From Reticulitermes speratus (lineage: Eukaryota > Arthropoda > Insecta > Blattodea > Rhinotermitidae): a stretch of 64,000 nucleotides of DNA. This document shows, piece by piece, positions 21,601 through 34,448 of this stretch (position 1 is the stretch's first letter; each line of letters starts with the position of its first letter). Made by a program: the position numbers and the translations under genes. The DNA lies in the NCBI GenBank assembly GCA_021186555.1, contig JAJKFL010000006.1, positions 7,026,215 through 7,090,214 on the forward strand. The letters run 5' to 3'. Below the pieces are notes generated by a model. It worked only from the letters and a program-made list of their open reading frames with translations. It did not search any database and had not been told where the DNA came from.

Positions 21601-24600
21601 TAACGTGGCACATAATATTTGTGGGTCTTGAGTGTGGCCCTTGCTTCGTGTCACCCTTCTGGCCCCTAGAATATTAAGGTGGCTCTTAGGTTTTTTTAAT
21701 GGAAACTTTGTGTACCCCTGCATTAAAGTATTCTATTAGCTCACACTCAGTGTTGGTTTTGAACGTTAAAGTGTATTGGTTAGCACCCTGCTTCGTGTTA
21801 ATGAGGTCAATGTTTCGACACTCTTAGATTCTTGCCAGCAAGATAGTTATTTTAATTCGATACTGTCTGATTGTATGAGTTAGCATAAAGACGCAGTTCT
21901 ACACAACAGTCGTCTGCTGTGGCTAGGCCTTACATCATAAGGGCATATGGGGAGCATGGCTGTAAAACAACGACTTATACACTTTTGGCAAATTTCTGTG
22001 GGAACTGTACCGCTGAGAGAGATCTCGAAACTCGTTAGGCAGGGTACGGAGTGGCTCTGTAGCTGCTGCAGACGTAGCAGAGGAGAAAAAATTGCCCGTG
22101 CTGGGTATTGAATCCCATCTGCTGGCCTGTCAGTTGCCGACTGAGATGGTTTATGGAGACTTCAGGTGTGAGAGTAACGGAAGTTGTACATGCTTAGATC
22201 GCCATCTGACGGAATTAAATGTGGAATAATTGTGCTCTGAACGTTTATGGAGCAGTGTCAATTACTTGTTACGATTACCGTGGCGTCAAACAACGTCTCA
22301 TTTGGCCTGTGCCGTGGTTGAGGTGCTTAGTCGCCGGTCTGTCACGGCGGAGGCCTGAGTTAAGTCCCAGGGCAGACCGGGATAGCGTACTCGGTATAGC
22401 GACTCGCTACGGACTGTACGGTCCGGGGATCGAATCCCGGTGGGGGAGAAATTTTCCGCCCCCGTCCAGACTGGCTTACCCAACCTCGTATTCATTGGGT
22501 ACAGGGTGTTTCCCGGGGATAAAGCGGTCGGGGCGTGGCGTTGAACACCCACTCCATTCTAGCGCCGAGGTTAAAGAAAAAATAAAGCTATACCTCTACT
22601 CCCTCTCTGGGTCTTTATGGCCTGTTGTAGGGTGAATTTTGCCCTATTTGACTGTGTCGTTAAGTAAAACACTTTAGCACAGGCTGCACAAATTTTCCAA
22701 AAATGTAGGCGTCACTTCAAAATTCTAGGCGCCAGCAGAGTAACACGAAGCAAGTTACATATTGAGGACACAAATATTAGTCGCCCGGGCGACCTGGCAT
22801 CTGGGATTTGTGCACCCCTGCTTTAACTCTTAATTTCTTAAAATCTCAACGAACTAACAGTCATTGATACGGACAGGAAGGACAGTTCATTGTGTCGTGG
22901 GCCCGCCTGTGTAGGCGTCTCCATACCTGTTGACCCGAGGACGGAAATGGAGCCGGTTTAGAAAATACTGTGTTCATTTTTTGTATCTTGACACTGGACG
23001 ATGGTGGAAGTCCAGATACACGTTTGTGTTCTAAAAATTGTTTCTTTAATCGCGATAAAGCGGATGCGATGTTTCCTTGGAGGTAAGACCTACATCTAAA
23101 ATATTGCTTAAGTATTTCAAGTCTTAAGTTTTCGTGATGATAGTGAGATGGCGATATTCTGAGACGTGATGCCGTGTGGTTTGGTAGATATGAACCGACG
23201 TTTCGGAGGATCCTGCAGCCTCTGTCTTAAGGCTACGGAGGCAACCGTCTACACGGCGTCGTATCGTAGAAGACCTTGATGTGGTTTGGTCCTGCGAAGG
23301 GTTAAGCGTGGGATGGTGACATTCTTCGTGCAGCAGGCTTCATTATCCACCGCAGACCGCACGTACAATCGTAGCAGTATTGACAGACGACGGAAGATCG
23401 GTTACAGTGGACATTGTTTTAGTTCGGGTTTGATTAAGTAGAGCATTTCGAGGGATTGGCATAGCGACCCACTTGCCAATGATGTGGAAATTCGGACGTG
23501 TACTGTTGACTTCACTTCAAAGTGTCGTCGTCGATGGACGAGATTCTGTTGGATGTGACGGTCGTGTGCCTTTAAACACGTCTACAGTAATTATTGCTTT
23601 ATGCGAGGGGGCCCGTAGGATGGAATTACTTAGAAGGCCTATGCATGGATGGACGGGTAATTTTGTAATAAGGTAAAGCAATCCCATTACAGGCCTTGAC
23701 AGGCCCTTAGGGTCCCAGGAGGTTGAGGCTCCCAGATTTTTAGACAATCGGCACATGAAGGTGGTAAGGTTGTCAGCCCTACGCACCGGCCGCCTTTATC
23801 CCCCCAGGAAAGATTCCTGGTACTCATTTCTGTCAGAGGCTGAGTCGACCCCAGGGCCATAGTGCGACCGAAACGATTATGTCGATGAAAAATTCCAGTG
23901 ACACCATCGGGAATCGAACCCGCGACGTTCCGGTTTGTAGCGCAGTGCCTCAACCAGGTGATATTGTAATAGATATCAAAATAAACTGGATGGGATGTTG
24001 TGGGCTCGACTTGTGTGGGGACCAGTGACGGGCTGTTGTGAACACGGCAATGAACCTTCAGGTTCCGCAAAATGAGGGGAATTTCCTGATTGTCTGGGGA
24101 TCTGTTGGCTTCCAAAAAAGGATCCTGCCGCGTGGAGTTAGTAAGCAAGCTTCAGTCAGTAAGAGCTCCACGAGAAACGGGGGACAGTTCAATATAACAC
24201 AAAGATAGGGTTCATGAGTAAAAAACGTTGTCCATGTCTGGGCATATGGGGGGAGTAGAGGTCTAGCTCCTTTCATTCATAGACTCGGCACAAGAGGAGG
24301 TGGTAGGTGAATTTCACGTCCCGTCCGCTTTACCGCCGGGGAAGGTCCCTGCTGCGCATTGAATAGGAGGCTGGATGGTCCCCAGAGCCGGTGTGGACGG
24401 TATTGGAGAACAGAAAATATCTTGCCCCTACCGGGATTCGAATCTCGGACCGTCCAGCCTGCAGCGAGTCGCTATACCGACTGAGCTATTCCAGCCCCAG
24501 TTGCTTCTTCGAGACTGCCAGTTTTTGTGCCTTCGAACACGTGGATCTTTGAATTGTGGGGGAGAGAGCGCGTTAAATTACCCCAGAAGTTGATGCAGTG

Positions 24601-27600
24601 TCGCCCTCGGTGGACTAGTGGTTAGCGTGCTCGCCACTGGACCCAAGGTTCGCGGGTTCGATACCGACCGAGGGCGATGGATTTTTAAGGGTGATAAAAA
24701 TCCGGAGCACCACTTCCTTCGGAGGGGAAGTAAAGCCGTCGGTCCCATGTCGTAGATTTACGGCATGTAAAAGAACCTTACGGGCATGAATAGGACTAGT
24801 AGTGTCCGTAAGCAAAATTCAAGCGGCCATTTCTCACCCAAGTCTCCTGACTGCCTGCCAGATGGCTCTGGCAGTCTCATCAGGATCGAGCAAAACCTTG
24901 TGCGGTCAGTCAGCCGGTCACTCACTACAGAATGCACACTTACCGACCAGGAAACCATGAAATCCCAAAAGAAGGAGGCTTTGGCCCACCTCGGGCTGTG
25001 TAACGCCATGGAAGAAGAGAGGAAGAAGTTGATGTAGTAATTTATCGTTAACGTAACTGGCTGTTATCCCAACAACCAGTGGTTTAAACGCAGTTTATCA
25101 CATGTATTTGACGAGTTCTTTGCAGTTTTTGCGTTTATCTGTAGTGACGTCAACACCAGCTGATCTGAGGCATCTGTCGCGAGTATCTCTGCTGTAGTTA
25201 AGCTTCAGATGTGGAATTGATCGTGCAGCTCGAACTGCCATCACAGCGTGTCGATGTGCGTGAATTGATTTGTTCACCCTATCGTCTGAATGTTATTAAA
25301 ACTTCGGTTATTTTCACACAGAAACAAAGTGCTGTATTACGTTGATAATGCGATTTATGCTGTATAATTGGTGTTTATTCTGAGAGTCGCACGATACCCA
25401 CAAATACTGTCATGCCTCGCTCTTCGCGGGGTCGCCCCAGGAATAAAAATAAATCACCCGGAACCTTCAGTGGACGGGGGCATCAAAATTGTTACACAAC
25501 TCGAACAGTCTTCGAGCCATCCTGCGTGCTGTTCAAGGAACTGAAGAGGACTAAAAAGGAGCTCATATCACAATGTTTGTGCTATATATATATATATATA
25601 TATATAATATAAAAGTAATACTAAAACGTTTTTGGCGGGCGGTCAGTTATTCGCGGATTTTGGCTTTTCGCGGGGGTCTTGGAACCTAACCCCCCGCGAA
25701 AAGCGAGGGACGAGTGGAAATGGAAATAAACTAAAAACACACTGCTGTTGGGAGACCCCCGTCCCGCCTGTCTCCAGCACCAGATTTAAAAATTTTCCAC
25801 ATATTTCTGATCTAGTTTCCGAAGTGTCCAGCAGGTTCAACAATAAAACGAAATATAATCAGAAATTAAAATACAGTCTCCATTAAGTCCCGACATATTT
25901 AGGCGTATTTGCAGGAACTTTTCTGGGCCGTGCCCATGACAACTGATCGCAACGTGCCGGGCGTTATGTGACCAGGCGGAATTTTAATGGCTGACAGCAC
26001 ATTTTCTTGTATAACTGAGTGTGGCGGTGTATCTGATAAACGCTGTGAGAGGGCATTGTTTGAATAGTCTTATGCTTTATTTTAATTTGGTTGTTTAATT
26101 ACTTTTACGTTTCTCATAAGTAAGAGGGCTCCTCACCTGAATGTCGGCTGGATGATCTGTATACTAAATATCTGAAATAAACCGAAGGAAGGGGACCACT
26201 TGGTAGACATAGTCATAGATGGTATGGAAATATGTTGGAGCGGCGTTGATTGGCGTAATGTGGTACAGGATAAGAGGTTCCATAAAGTAATTCACAACAC
26301 TAGACCAAGAAAATGCACAATACTGTCTTAATTACAATATTACATTATCACATTGAATATTCCTACATGTTTCGATCCCCAAGGGATCATCATCAGGGAA
26401 TCGGATTAAAGTAACACGGCACAAAAACAAATTAGCAACCTTTGCGTACAATATAAAGATGTAAAAACGTTAAACAGTCAAAATGTTGGCACGTCTTTGT
26501 AGTACTGTAGACCCTCGAATGAACGGACTAACAGGGGGAGTGGGTGGTCCGTTAATGCCGATTGTCCGGTACTTCCGAATTACGTATATATAGATAGCAT
26601 AAAAAGTCGCCCAAACAGTAACACAGTACTGTATATATAACACTAATGCATACACATAATACTGTACACAACTGTCCTGTTAGCACTATCACTTTGTGTG
26701 GAACCCATCGTTAATTGGGGTTTAATAAATTTCAGATAAATAATAAATCCACGATCCAGGTTATGCAAACAGCAATACACTACTACCTGCACGTGTGTCA
26801 GCACAGACTGAGCGCGCGTCCGTGTCCGCCACTTAGCGGCCGCTTCGCTAATTAACAAGTCAAGACCGCAAATTTCACATATTCCCATTGCGGACGAAAA
26901 TTTCTGAACCAACAGAGTTCGTCCTTTATTTCCGATAATCCGTATATAACAGGTCCGTTAATTCGAGGGTCTACAGTATCGTTGTATAAGTGTAGTGTAT
27001 CCTGTTATACAGTATCTCCAGGCAGTTCCATAAAGTACAGGCATTTTTAAGTAGCTACGTGACCCTTAGTTTCTAAGAGAGGAAAGTGCGCTTCTGCGTC
27101 AAGATTGACGCAATTGTGCGCCACGTCTGACACGGGGTAGTGTATCGTCATACATCCCTAAAAGGTAAATTTCTCCCTAGAACAGGCCACGAAGGCCCAG
27201 AGGGGGAGTAGAGGTATAGCTCTACTCTTTCTTTAACCCTGCCAGTAGATTAGGTTGGGTGGTCAACTCCACGCCCCGGCCGCTTTACCTCCGGGAAAGA
27301 GACCTGGTACCTATTGTATAGGAGGCTGGGCCCCAGGGCAGGTCTGGACGGGTACAGAAAATCTTTCCCCCACCGGGATTCGATCCCCGGACCGTCCAGC
27401 CCGTAGCGAGTAGTTATACCGACTACGCTATCCCGGCCCACCATACTCGTACATCCCTAATATGAAGGTTATTTATTTCCGTGGAACTGAATGTTTAACT
27501 GTTTATTTTTTAGTAGTGAAACAGTGTTGGTGTTATTTTTGCAAGCATTGTGTCATTTTGTTATGTATCCTTGGAACTGCCGTAAGTGAAATGCTAATAT

Positions 27601-30600
27601 GCTTATGTATTTGCTGCATTCGCACATTTCACGTTCTGTTCGCTGACGTTGCCTGCCTGTGCGTGTGCAGTCGGACTGGCGGTGCTGTACTGCGCTCACA
27701 CATGACGACGTAAGTCTCTGTCTCCGTTTCCGGTAAAGATAGTAGTCGTGGTTTGAACTGCCTCGTAGTTCATCTGTGAGTCTGAAGTGAAAGTGATACT
27801 GCGTTTTTGGTGATTTTGTTATACAGGGCCGGTATTGTGTCAGCCGATCCCAGTGGCCGCGCGGTCTAAGGCGTGGGTCTGCGGCCGTTCGCTTGCTGGG
27901 ATTGCGGGTTCGATTTCCACCGGGGGCATGATGTCTGTGTCTTGTGAGTGTTGTGTGTTGTCAGGTAGAGGTCTCTGCGTCGGGCTGATCACTCGTCCAG
28001 GGGAGTGCTACGGAGTGGTGTGTTTAACTGGCTGTGATCGTGAAGCGTATAATGAAGTGGCCCTGGCCCTCTAGGAGCTGTTGCGCCACTGGAAAAAAAA
28101 AAGTATTGTGTGTCTGACAGCAGTTTTAACGATCAGGTGTACGGTGGTCTGATTGCGATTACATCATCTGGCTACGCTCATCAGATTTCCGTCATGTTCG
28201 GTGTTCATAAGTGATTTAGTCGTATAGATGCGTTGTCAGTGTCGTTGATAAGGTACCTGTAGACCCCGCGGGGCCGGGGACCCCCCCCCCCCCCCAGACG
28301 TACAGGATTATAAATTATATTGTCGGTGTTTTCGGACTTGATGCCGTTCTGACAGAAGGCAGTATTCTGGGTCCTTGTTATGAGATTTGGGTGTAACTTC
28401 GCTAATAACTGTAACGGGGTGGGGGAGTGTATGCCACTGTGCGCTATGTGAGTACAGACGTCATAATTTGACAGTTGTGTTCTGTTTAACGACCATGTCA
28501 GTTGCTAAGATCATGCTGTCGGTAGTAGATGAAAGAAATACTAATAGGGGGCAGTGGTGCTGACAGGAGAAAACAAGTACTAGGGGGAAAATCTGCCCCA
28601 GTGCCACTCCGAACACTTTGGTAGCCGGTTGAAATTAAGGCACATTAAATTACGAAATTAACAAGGCAGAAAGTGTGCTATGACGTAACATTGAGGCGCG
28701 TTCGCGTAACTGTTGTTGCCGTGGAAAAGCTTTAAGCATTACATATTCTGTGTGTGTGTCTGTAGCCTTAGTTATCCAGCGTGCAAAGCGCATGCGCCGT
28801 ATTATATTGTCATCTGTGGCCTGTATGGCTCTACCACATTTTTCCACTTTATCTCATAAACGGCACGATTTTCGGGAAACTGTTATTGAACATAAAACGT
28901 ATTTTGATTCTCTCTACAACTTCTGTCTGACAAGTTTCTCATTCTGGGAAGAAATGAGCGAGATATTATCGTGATGTACAAAGGTCTTCATGTAAAGTAC
29001 CCATAATTCTTGTCATATTATAATGAAGCTTGAATTTTTCCCCGACAGATTTTCAAAAAATACTCAAATATCAAGTTTCATGAAAATCCGTCCTGTGGGA
29101 GCCGAGCTGTTCGATGCGGGCGGACGTGACGAAGCTGATAATTCTCTTTTCGCCATTTTGCGAATGCGCCTAAAAACGGATTTGTTCCTAAAGTTGTTAC
29201 ACGCGTTTTAATTGCATTCGTTTTAAGAGTACAGTGACATGTATTTCGTACATAAAGTACATGTTATAATGGCGCTGTTTATGCATACAGCGCAGGCCTG
29301 TGCAATGTGTCTTTACTTCTGTTTGAGATGTGAAGGTTTTCGTGTCTCTGAAGCTGTGTGACACCGGGGTTTTCTTGTAGGTGGTTAGCGACGTTTAGGT
29401 GGAGTGTGTTGTCACATTGTCTGGTTAGAATTGTTTCGCTGTAAGACGGAGTGAGGGAATTAACGTCACTGAAATGGGAACTGTGGTAAAGGCGGACGTA
29501 TAAATTCAGTACGAAAATATTTGACTACAAAAACCCAGTTGTAAAAATTACAGAATTGTTAAGTTGTGCAGTGAGAACGGCGCCACGGATGTTTTCTGCA
29601 TTTGATCGGAATTCCACCGAATGTGCGTGATTTCGATTGGCTGTTGGAACTGGTGGGCCACATGACATCAGTGAGTTTGACCCAAATACCAGCGCAGTTG
29701 TAAGATGTTACGGAAGGTGCCAGTTGTTGGTTAACAACGTTACAGACGTAATTTTTAGCTTTGTTATATCTGCTGATTGCTGTATGGGCCCAAAGAGAGC
29801 ATAAAGGACACATGTACCAAGTTGCATTATATTGTCCATGTTATATGAGATGCAAATGGAAATGCATATCTACTTACAACTGGTACTACTTCAGTTCACG
29901 TACTTTAAATTGGCCAATGTTGGAGAAGAATGGAGAAGATCAGTTGGACCGATCGTGTGAGAAATGAAGTATTACACAGAGTCAAGGAGGAGAGGAATAT
30001 CGTACATACAATAAAAAGAAGAAAGGCTAACTGGATTGGTCACATATTGCGTAGAAACTGCCTTCTGAAACACGTGATTGAAGGAAAGTTAGGAGGAAGG
30101 ATAGAAATGACGGTAAGACGAGGAAGAAGGCGTTAGCAGCTACTGGATGACCTTAAGGAAAAGAGAAGATACTGGAAATTGAAAGAGGAAGCACTATATC
30201 GCACTGTATGGAGAACTCGCTTTGGAAGAGGCTACGGACCTGTCGTAAGACAGACTGCAGAATGAATGAATGAATGAACAAACGAACGATGTGTAACTTT
30301 CTGTGGCATTCTGTTATTAAGCTGTTTTACCGAGAGTTCATATATGATTTTCCTGTGGCTCTGAGAATAAAAGCATTATTTTCCTGAAACCTAGCACATT
30401 ATGATAGTGACTGCATACTTTACCCATGTGGACGGTGGCCACGGTTGTTTAAAGCGATGTACAGATCTTGCAGAACACTTTGTGGATCCAGTTCTCAATC
30501 TTCATTTTAGTCATTCAAATAAGCCTCAGTTTCTTCAAGGCTTCGGGTTCCGTAGCCTATATCGTGTTTTTGATGAGGAAAGGCGGCCATATCCCGTGCG

Positions 30601-33600
30601 AAAGTGGGGCCTTTGTCTGTTGGGAATTGAAGTCAGTATTTCGTAGATCTAGCGTTTTATATCTTGCTCTGGATTGGCCATAACCTTTCGAATGCACGAT
30701 GAAACAAAAGGAATTGCAAACTCCGCGCTATATTCGACTTTGTAGAATTTGTTGCAAAGAGAACATTGATCTATTTTCAGAGTGGCATTGACCGGGTTTT
30801 TTTTTACGACGAGAATCTAGGTAATGCCCGCGTCTGTGTGTATTTAGACCTGAGGGTGTCCTGACTTGTATGAGTGGCGGGGCCACGTACTGCCTTCGAG
30901 ACTGCGTTGTGAATGCGATGTTAACCTACTGGGCGGAATAATTAATACGTTGGTTGGATAAAAGCACAGTGGCAGTACCACCAGTACGAAGATTGGTATA
31001 AAACGAACACAGAGAAATTATATATTCTTATCTTTCCACCAGAATGCAAGAAAGAGTCGTAATGCTAAGATGGGAAAGAAGTCCTTTAAAAATTGAGTTC
31101 AAAGGTTAAATATTTTGGAGCGACAGTAACAACGCGTTTGTCAACATAATCGTCGTCAGTGTCAACATTTGGGGCGTGAGCAGGTGGATCCTTCCACCGT
31201 TGTTTTGGGAGTACATCGTATCACCTGCGTTTAGATGTACGGTCATTTCACTGTTTGCGGTTGCAGTCTTTCTACATGGTGTGTTCAGTTGCTTCTGTTA
31301 TTCGAAATGTTATTTACATTAATACGCTTAGTTTTATTTTAAATCCGTGTATTCCTAGTTTGGTCGTGTAATGCACATTCGGCTACTTTTCAGATACATC
31401 GCCTCTTCATTTTGGTATTATTTTATCCAAACTGCATGTGTGAAGAAACTGAGAGTGCATTAAATTCGAGGAGTGATTTGTTCCATTTAAATCGGTTTCC
31501 TGTCGGGGGGGGGGGGGGAAGGGAAGTTAATTTTAAAATACATGAAACTATAATTTTTACGAGGGGTGCGCAAATCCTTGGCGCCAGGTAGCCCGCGTGA
31601 CTGAATTCTGTACAGTGGCGCGTAATATTTGTGGTTCGACAGTTTGGAACTTGCTTCAGGTCACCCTTAAAATGGACCTTCAAGAAGTGGGATGGGGAGG
31701 CATGGACTGGATTGATATGGTTCAGGATAGGGACAGGTGGCGGGCTCTGTGAGTGCGGTAATGAACCTTCGGGTTCCATAAAACGCGGGGAATTTCTTGA
31801 CTAGCTGACGACCTGTTAGCTTCTAAACAAGGACTCTGCTCCATGGAGTTAGTTAGTTCATGTCACCTTTGTGGTGCCTAGAGTTATGATGTGGCCTCTG
31901 TATTTTTTAAAAATTTGTGCACCCCTGATTTTCGCCGCTGTGTTATATGAGTGAAAGTTGGTCTGTTGCGCTAAGAGAAGACGATAGACTGAGGGTGTTT
32001 GAATACAAGGTGTTGGCACTTCGTCGGAGGGACTATTAAAGCCTAGAAAATCCTAAGCTTGGATGGTTGGTCTTTGGGCCAAGGTACGAACCCGGGACCT
32101 CACGAATAAGACGCAACAACGCTACCCACTCTACACCGATGTTCGGTCCAGAGATGTGTTCTAATCGCTGAATAAGCTGGTCGTACATGTTTTTCATTGG
32201 ACGTCGTTAAATTCTCATAAACAAGATGCCTTTGAAACGCGATACGCTGCTTAGTTATGTTTTTGTAATATTGTCTCCCTGATGATGGCACAATACGTAG
32301 CCGAAACATGTAGGAGCGTAAAAAATATTTGATGCAGTAGTTGGAAGTAAAACTTTTATGTGTACAGCAGCTGTTGAGATATGACGTTCTGTCGTTGTGT
32401 AGCAAGTCGTTCTTAAAGCCCCAGGTGGCAGTGGTTGGAGTTTAAATAATTGTTATTTATGAATCATGTCCTTTGTTTACATTCCTTGTATAAAAAGTAT
32501 GTGGTATGACACTAGCAACTTTTAGCATGGAATGTGATTACTCAGTGTGTGGAACTGAGCGTTGAACTAGTCTGTTTTAATATCATAGAAGACAGTAATT
32601 CTGACGTGTCGTCACCGTTCTGTGGAATGTTGTACTGCCAATGTGAACGGTTGTGTTTCTGTAATTAATGTCAGAACCATTTAGGTGTGGGTATATTTTA
32701 CACGGCATTCACATATACTATTTTCGGGCAACAGTGTCATTCATGTTACTTCAGATCATGACCTGAGTCAACGCACGACCTCGTACGTCTGAGCACTTTG
32801 ACTCGTTTAAATAGTAATGCTGATTTGTGTTTTGGAGGCGTCAGGCGCAAATCTGGGCTAGGACACCAACCTTTCTATCTGAAGGTTTCTGTACACCCCA
32901 CAGACATATTCTGGTACAGTACCTCAAATTAGACCATTTCAAAGATATTTTTATTTCTTCTTCAAAGCATCAAGACTAGGCTGGGTCCTTCCCTAGCTCC
33001 CCCCCCCCCCCCCCCAAAAGCCGATTTGTGTATCACACGGGTCCATATAGGCCTAATGCTCAGATAACGTTCCTCTTGTGGTACTAAATTAAGCGGAGGG
33101 ACTATACCTTTGTTATCTGACCGTTTCCTTCCAGATGCTATCCAATTCATTATTCAGTATGTACTCTGCCACAGGATACTGTATAGTATTTATGCGCTGG
33201 TAGCATTTTCAAGTCTGCATTAAATAAGTACAACCTGTGTACAGTGTTAGGTGCGTACTAACGGTTTACCTATTGCCTCGGTCTTGTGGACGTCTGTTTC
33301 AACTTACAGACTGCATGGTGTCATAACCCGGCAAATCACAGTTTGAATAGTCGCTGAAGTAAACGTCAGATGTCAGCAGTGTTCTTGTGTTCTGGAATTT
33401 CGCAGTCTCTTTGCTTAGTCTGCCGTTTGTGCACGCTGTGTTTTACTCTCCATTCTCCTTGTACTGTTTAGTTTAATTTTAGTTGATGGTACGAGTACGT
33501 AGTACTTAATGCCACTTTTTGAATGCGTTAGACAAAACTGAATGGTTACCTCATGTGTACAAGACTGAATTCTAATGAGACTAAAGGAAACAGGGTAGTC

Positions 33601-34417
33601 GAATGGAGTGAATTGAACTACCGTGCACTTTAAGGCAATGTAGACATTCTAGATGCGTAAGTGGCCTCTGGTGGATAAACGAAGAACTGATTAAAGCTTT
33701 TGTGTTTGGCAGCAATAAGTGCCGTAATGAGAAGCGGCGTCGTGAGCAAGAAAACATCTACATTGAAGAGCTGGCCGAGCTGATTTCGGGCGGCTATCCT
33801 GACATGAACTCTCTCTCAGTCAAACCGGACAAGTGCGCCATCCTCAAAGAGACAGTACATCGGGTACGTAAATATTATTGTCTTAAATTTACAGCCTTCG
33901 GGAAGAAGGCAGAGTTGTCTCCATGAATGCCATGAAGGCATATGGGGCAGCAGACGCCTAGCTGCCATCCGGACCCCTCAGTCTGCCCAAGAAACAATCC
34001 TCTGCTACTCTGTCAAAATCTCTTTATAATGTACGGTATGTGCTGTTGAGGCCTTCGTTCTTCTGGGGTTTTACGTAGCACGGGTTGGTAGTTGGTTACC
34101 GACGTTGCGGTAGAACCTCTCGGTCCCTTCTGCAAGGGTCAAGCAGTCCGAGAAAAACTGCTTCACCTTGAAGGTGGGACCGATAGGTTGTCCAGCAACA
34201 TCGGTAACCAGTTATTAACAAATGTAATATCCCAGAACAGCGAGGACATCATCTACACCAGTGGTATTCAACCTGGGGTACGCGAAGACATTTTAGGGGG
34301 TACGTAAAATTAAAAAATATGTATATTATTTCATGATAATTACTGAATAATCAGGGCCAAATTTAGGGTTAGCCACAAGTGACCCGGACATAAGGGCATG
34401 CGATTTGGGAGCGCCAT

Positions 34418-34448
<31 letters not shown>

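Larger units (their letters stand above)
15628..33712 (+). other. tai: first long tai intron (18.1 kb)
   Basis: Donor gtaagt, acceptor ttggcag. Contains twin minisatellites, the hammerhead palindrome, two further hammerhead motifs, pogo, hAT and AGGCGCG MITEs, SINEs and a LINE tail, listed separately. No feature seen in 19263-19800, 20000-20590, 20821-21550, 22830-23670, 25036-25400, 28091-28530, 29172-29900, 30276-31560 and 32317-33712 apart from short homopolymers (C-run 33000-33015, G-run 31506-31517). Confidence 0.85.

Noticed and set aside
24603-24673. tRNA gene-like sequence with a pairing acceptor stem
   Set aside because: The T-arm does not form five pairs, the anticodon arm is not convincing, and the sequence continues into a shared SINE-type body; it is the head of a SINE. 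The heads at 22373, 27161, 48617 and 27846 were rejected as tRNA genes for the same reason.
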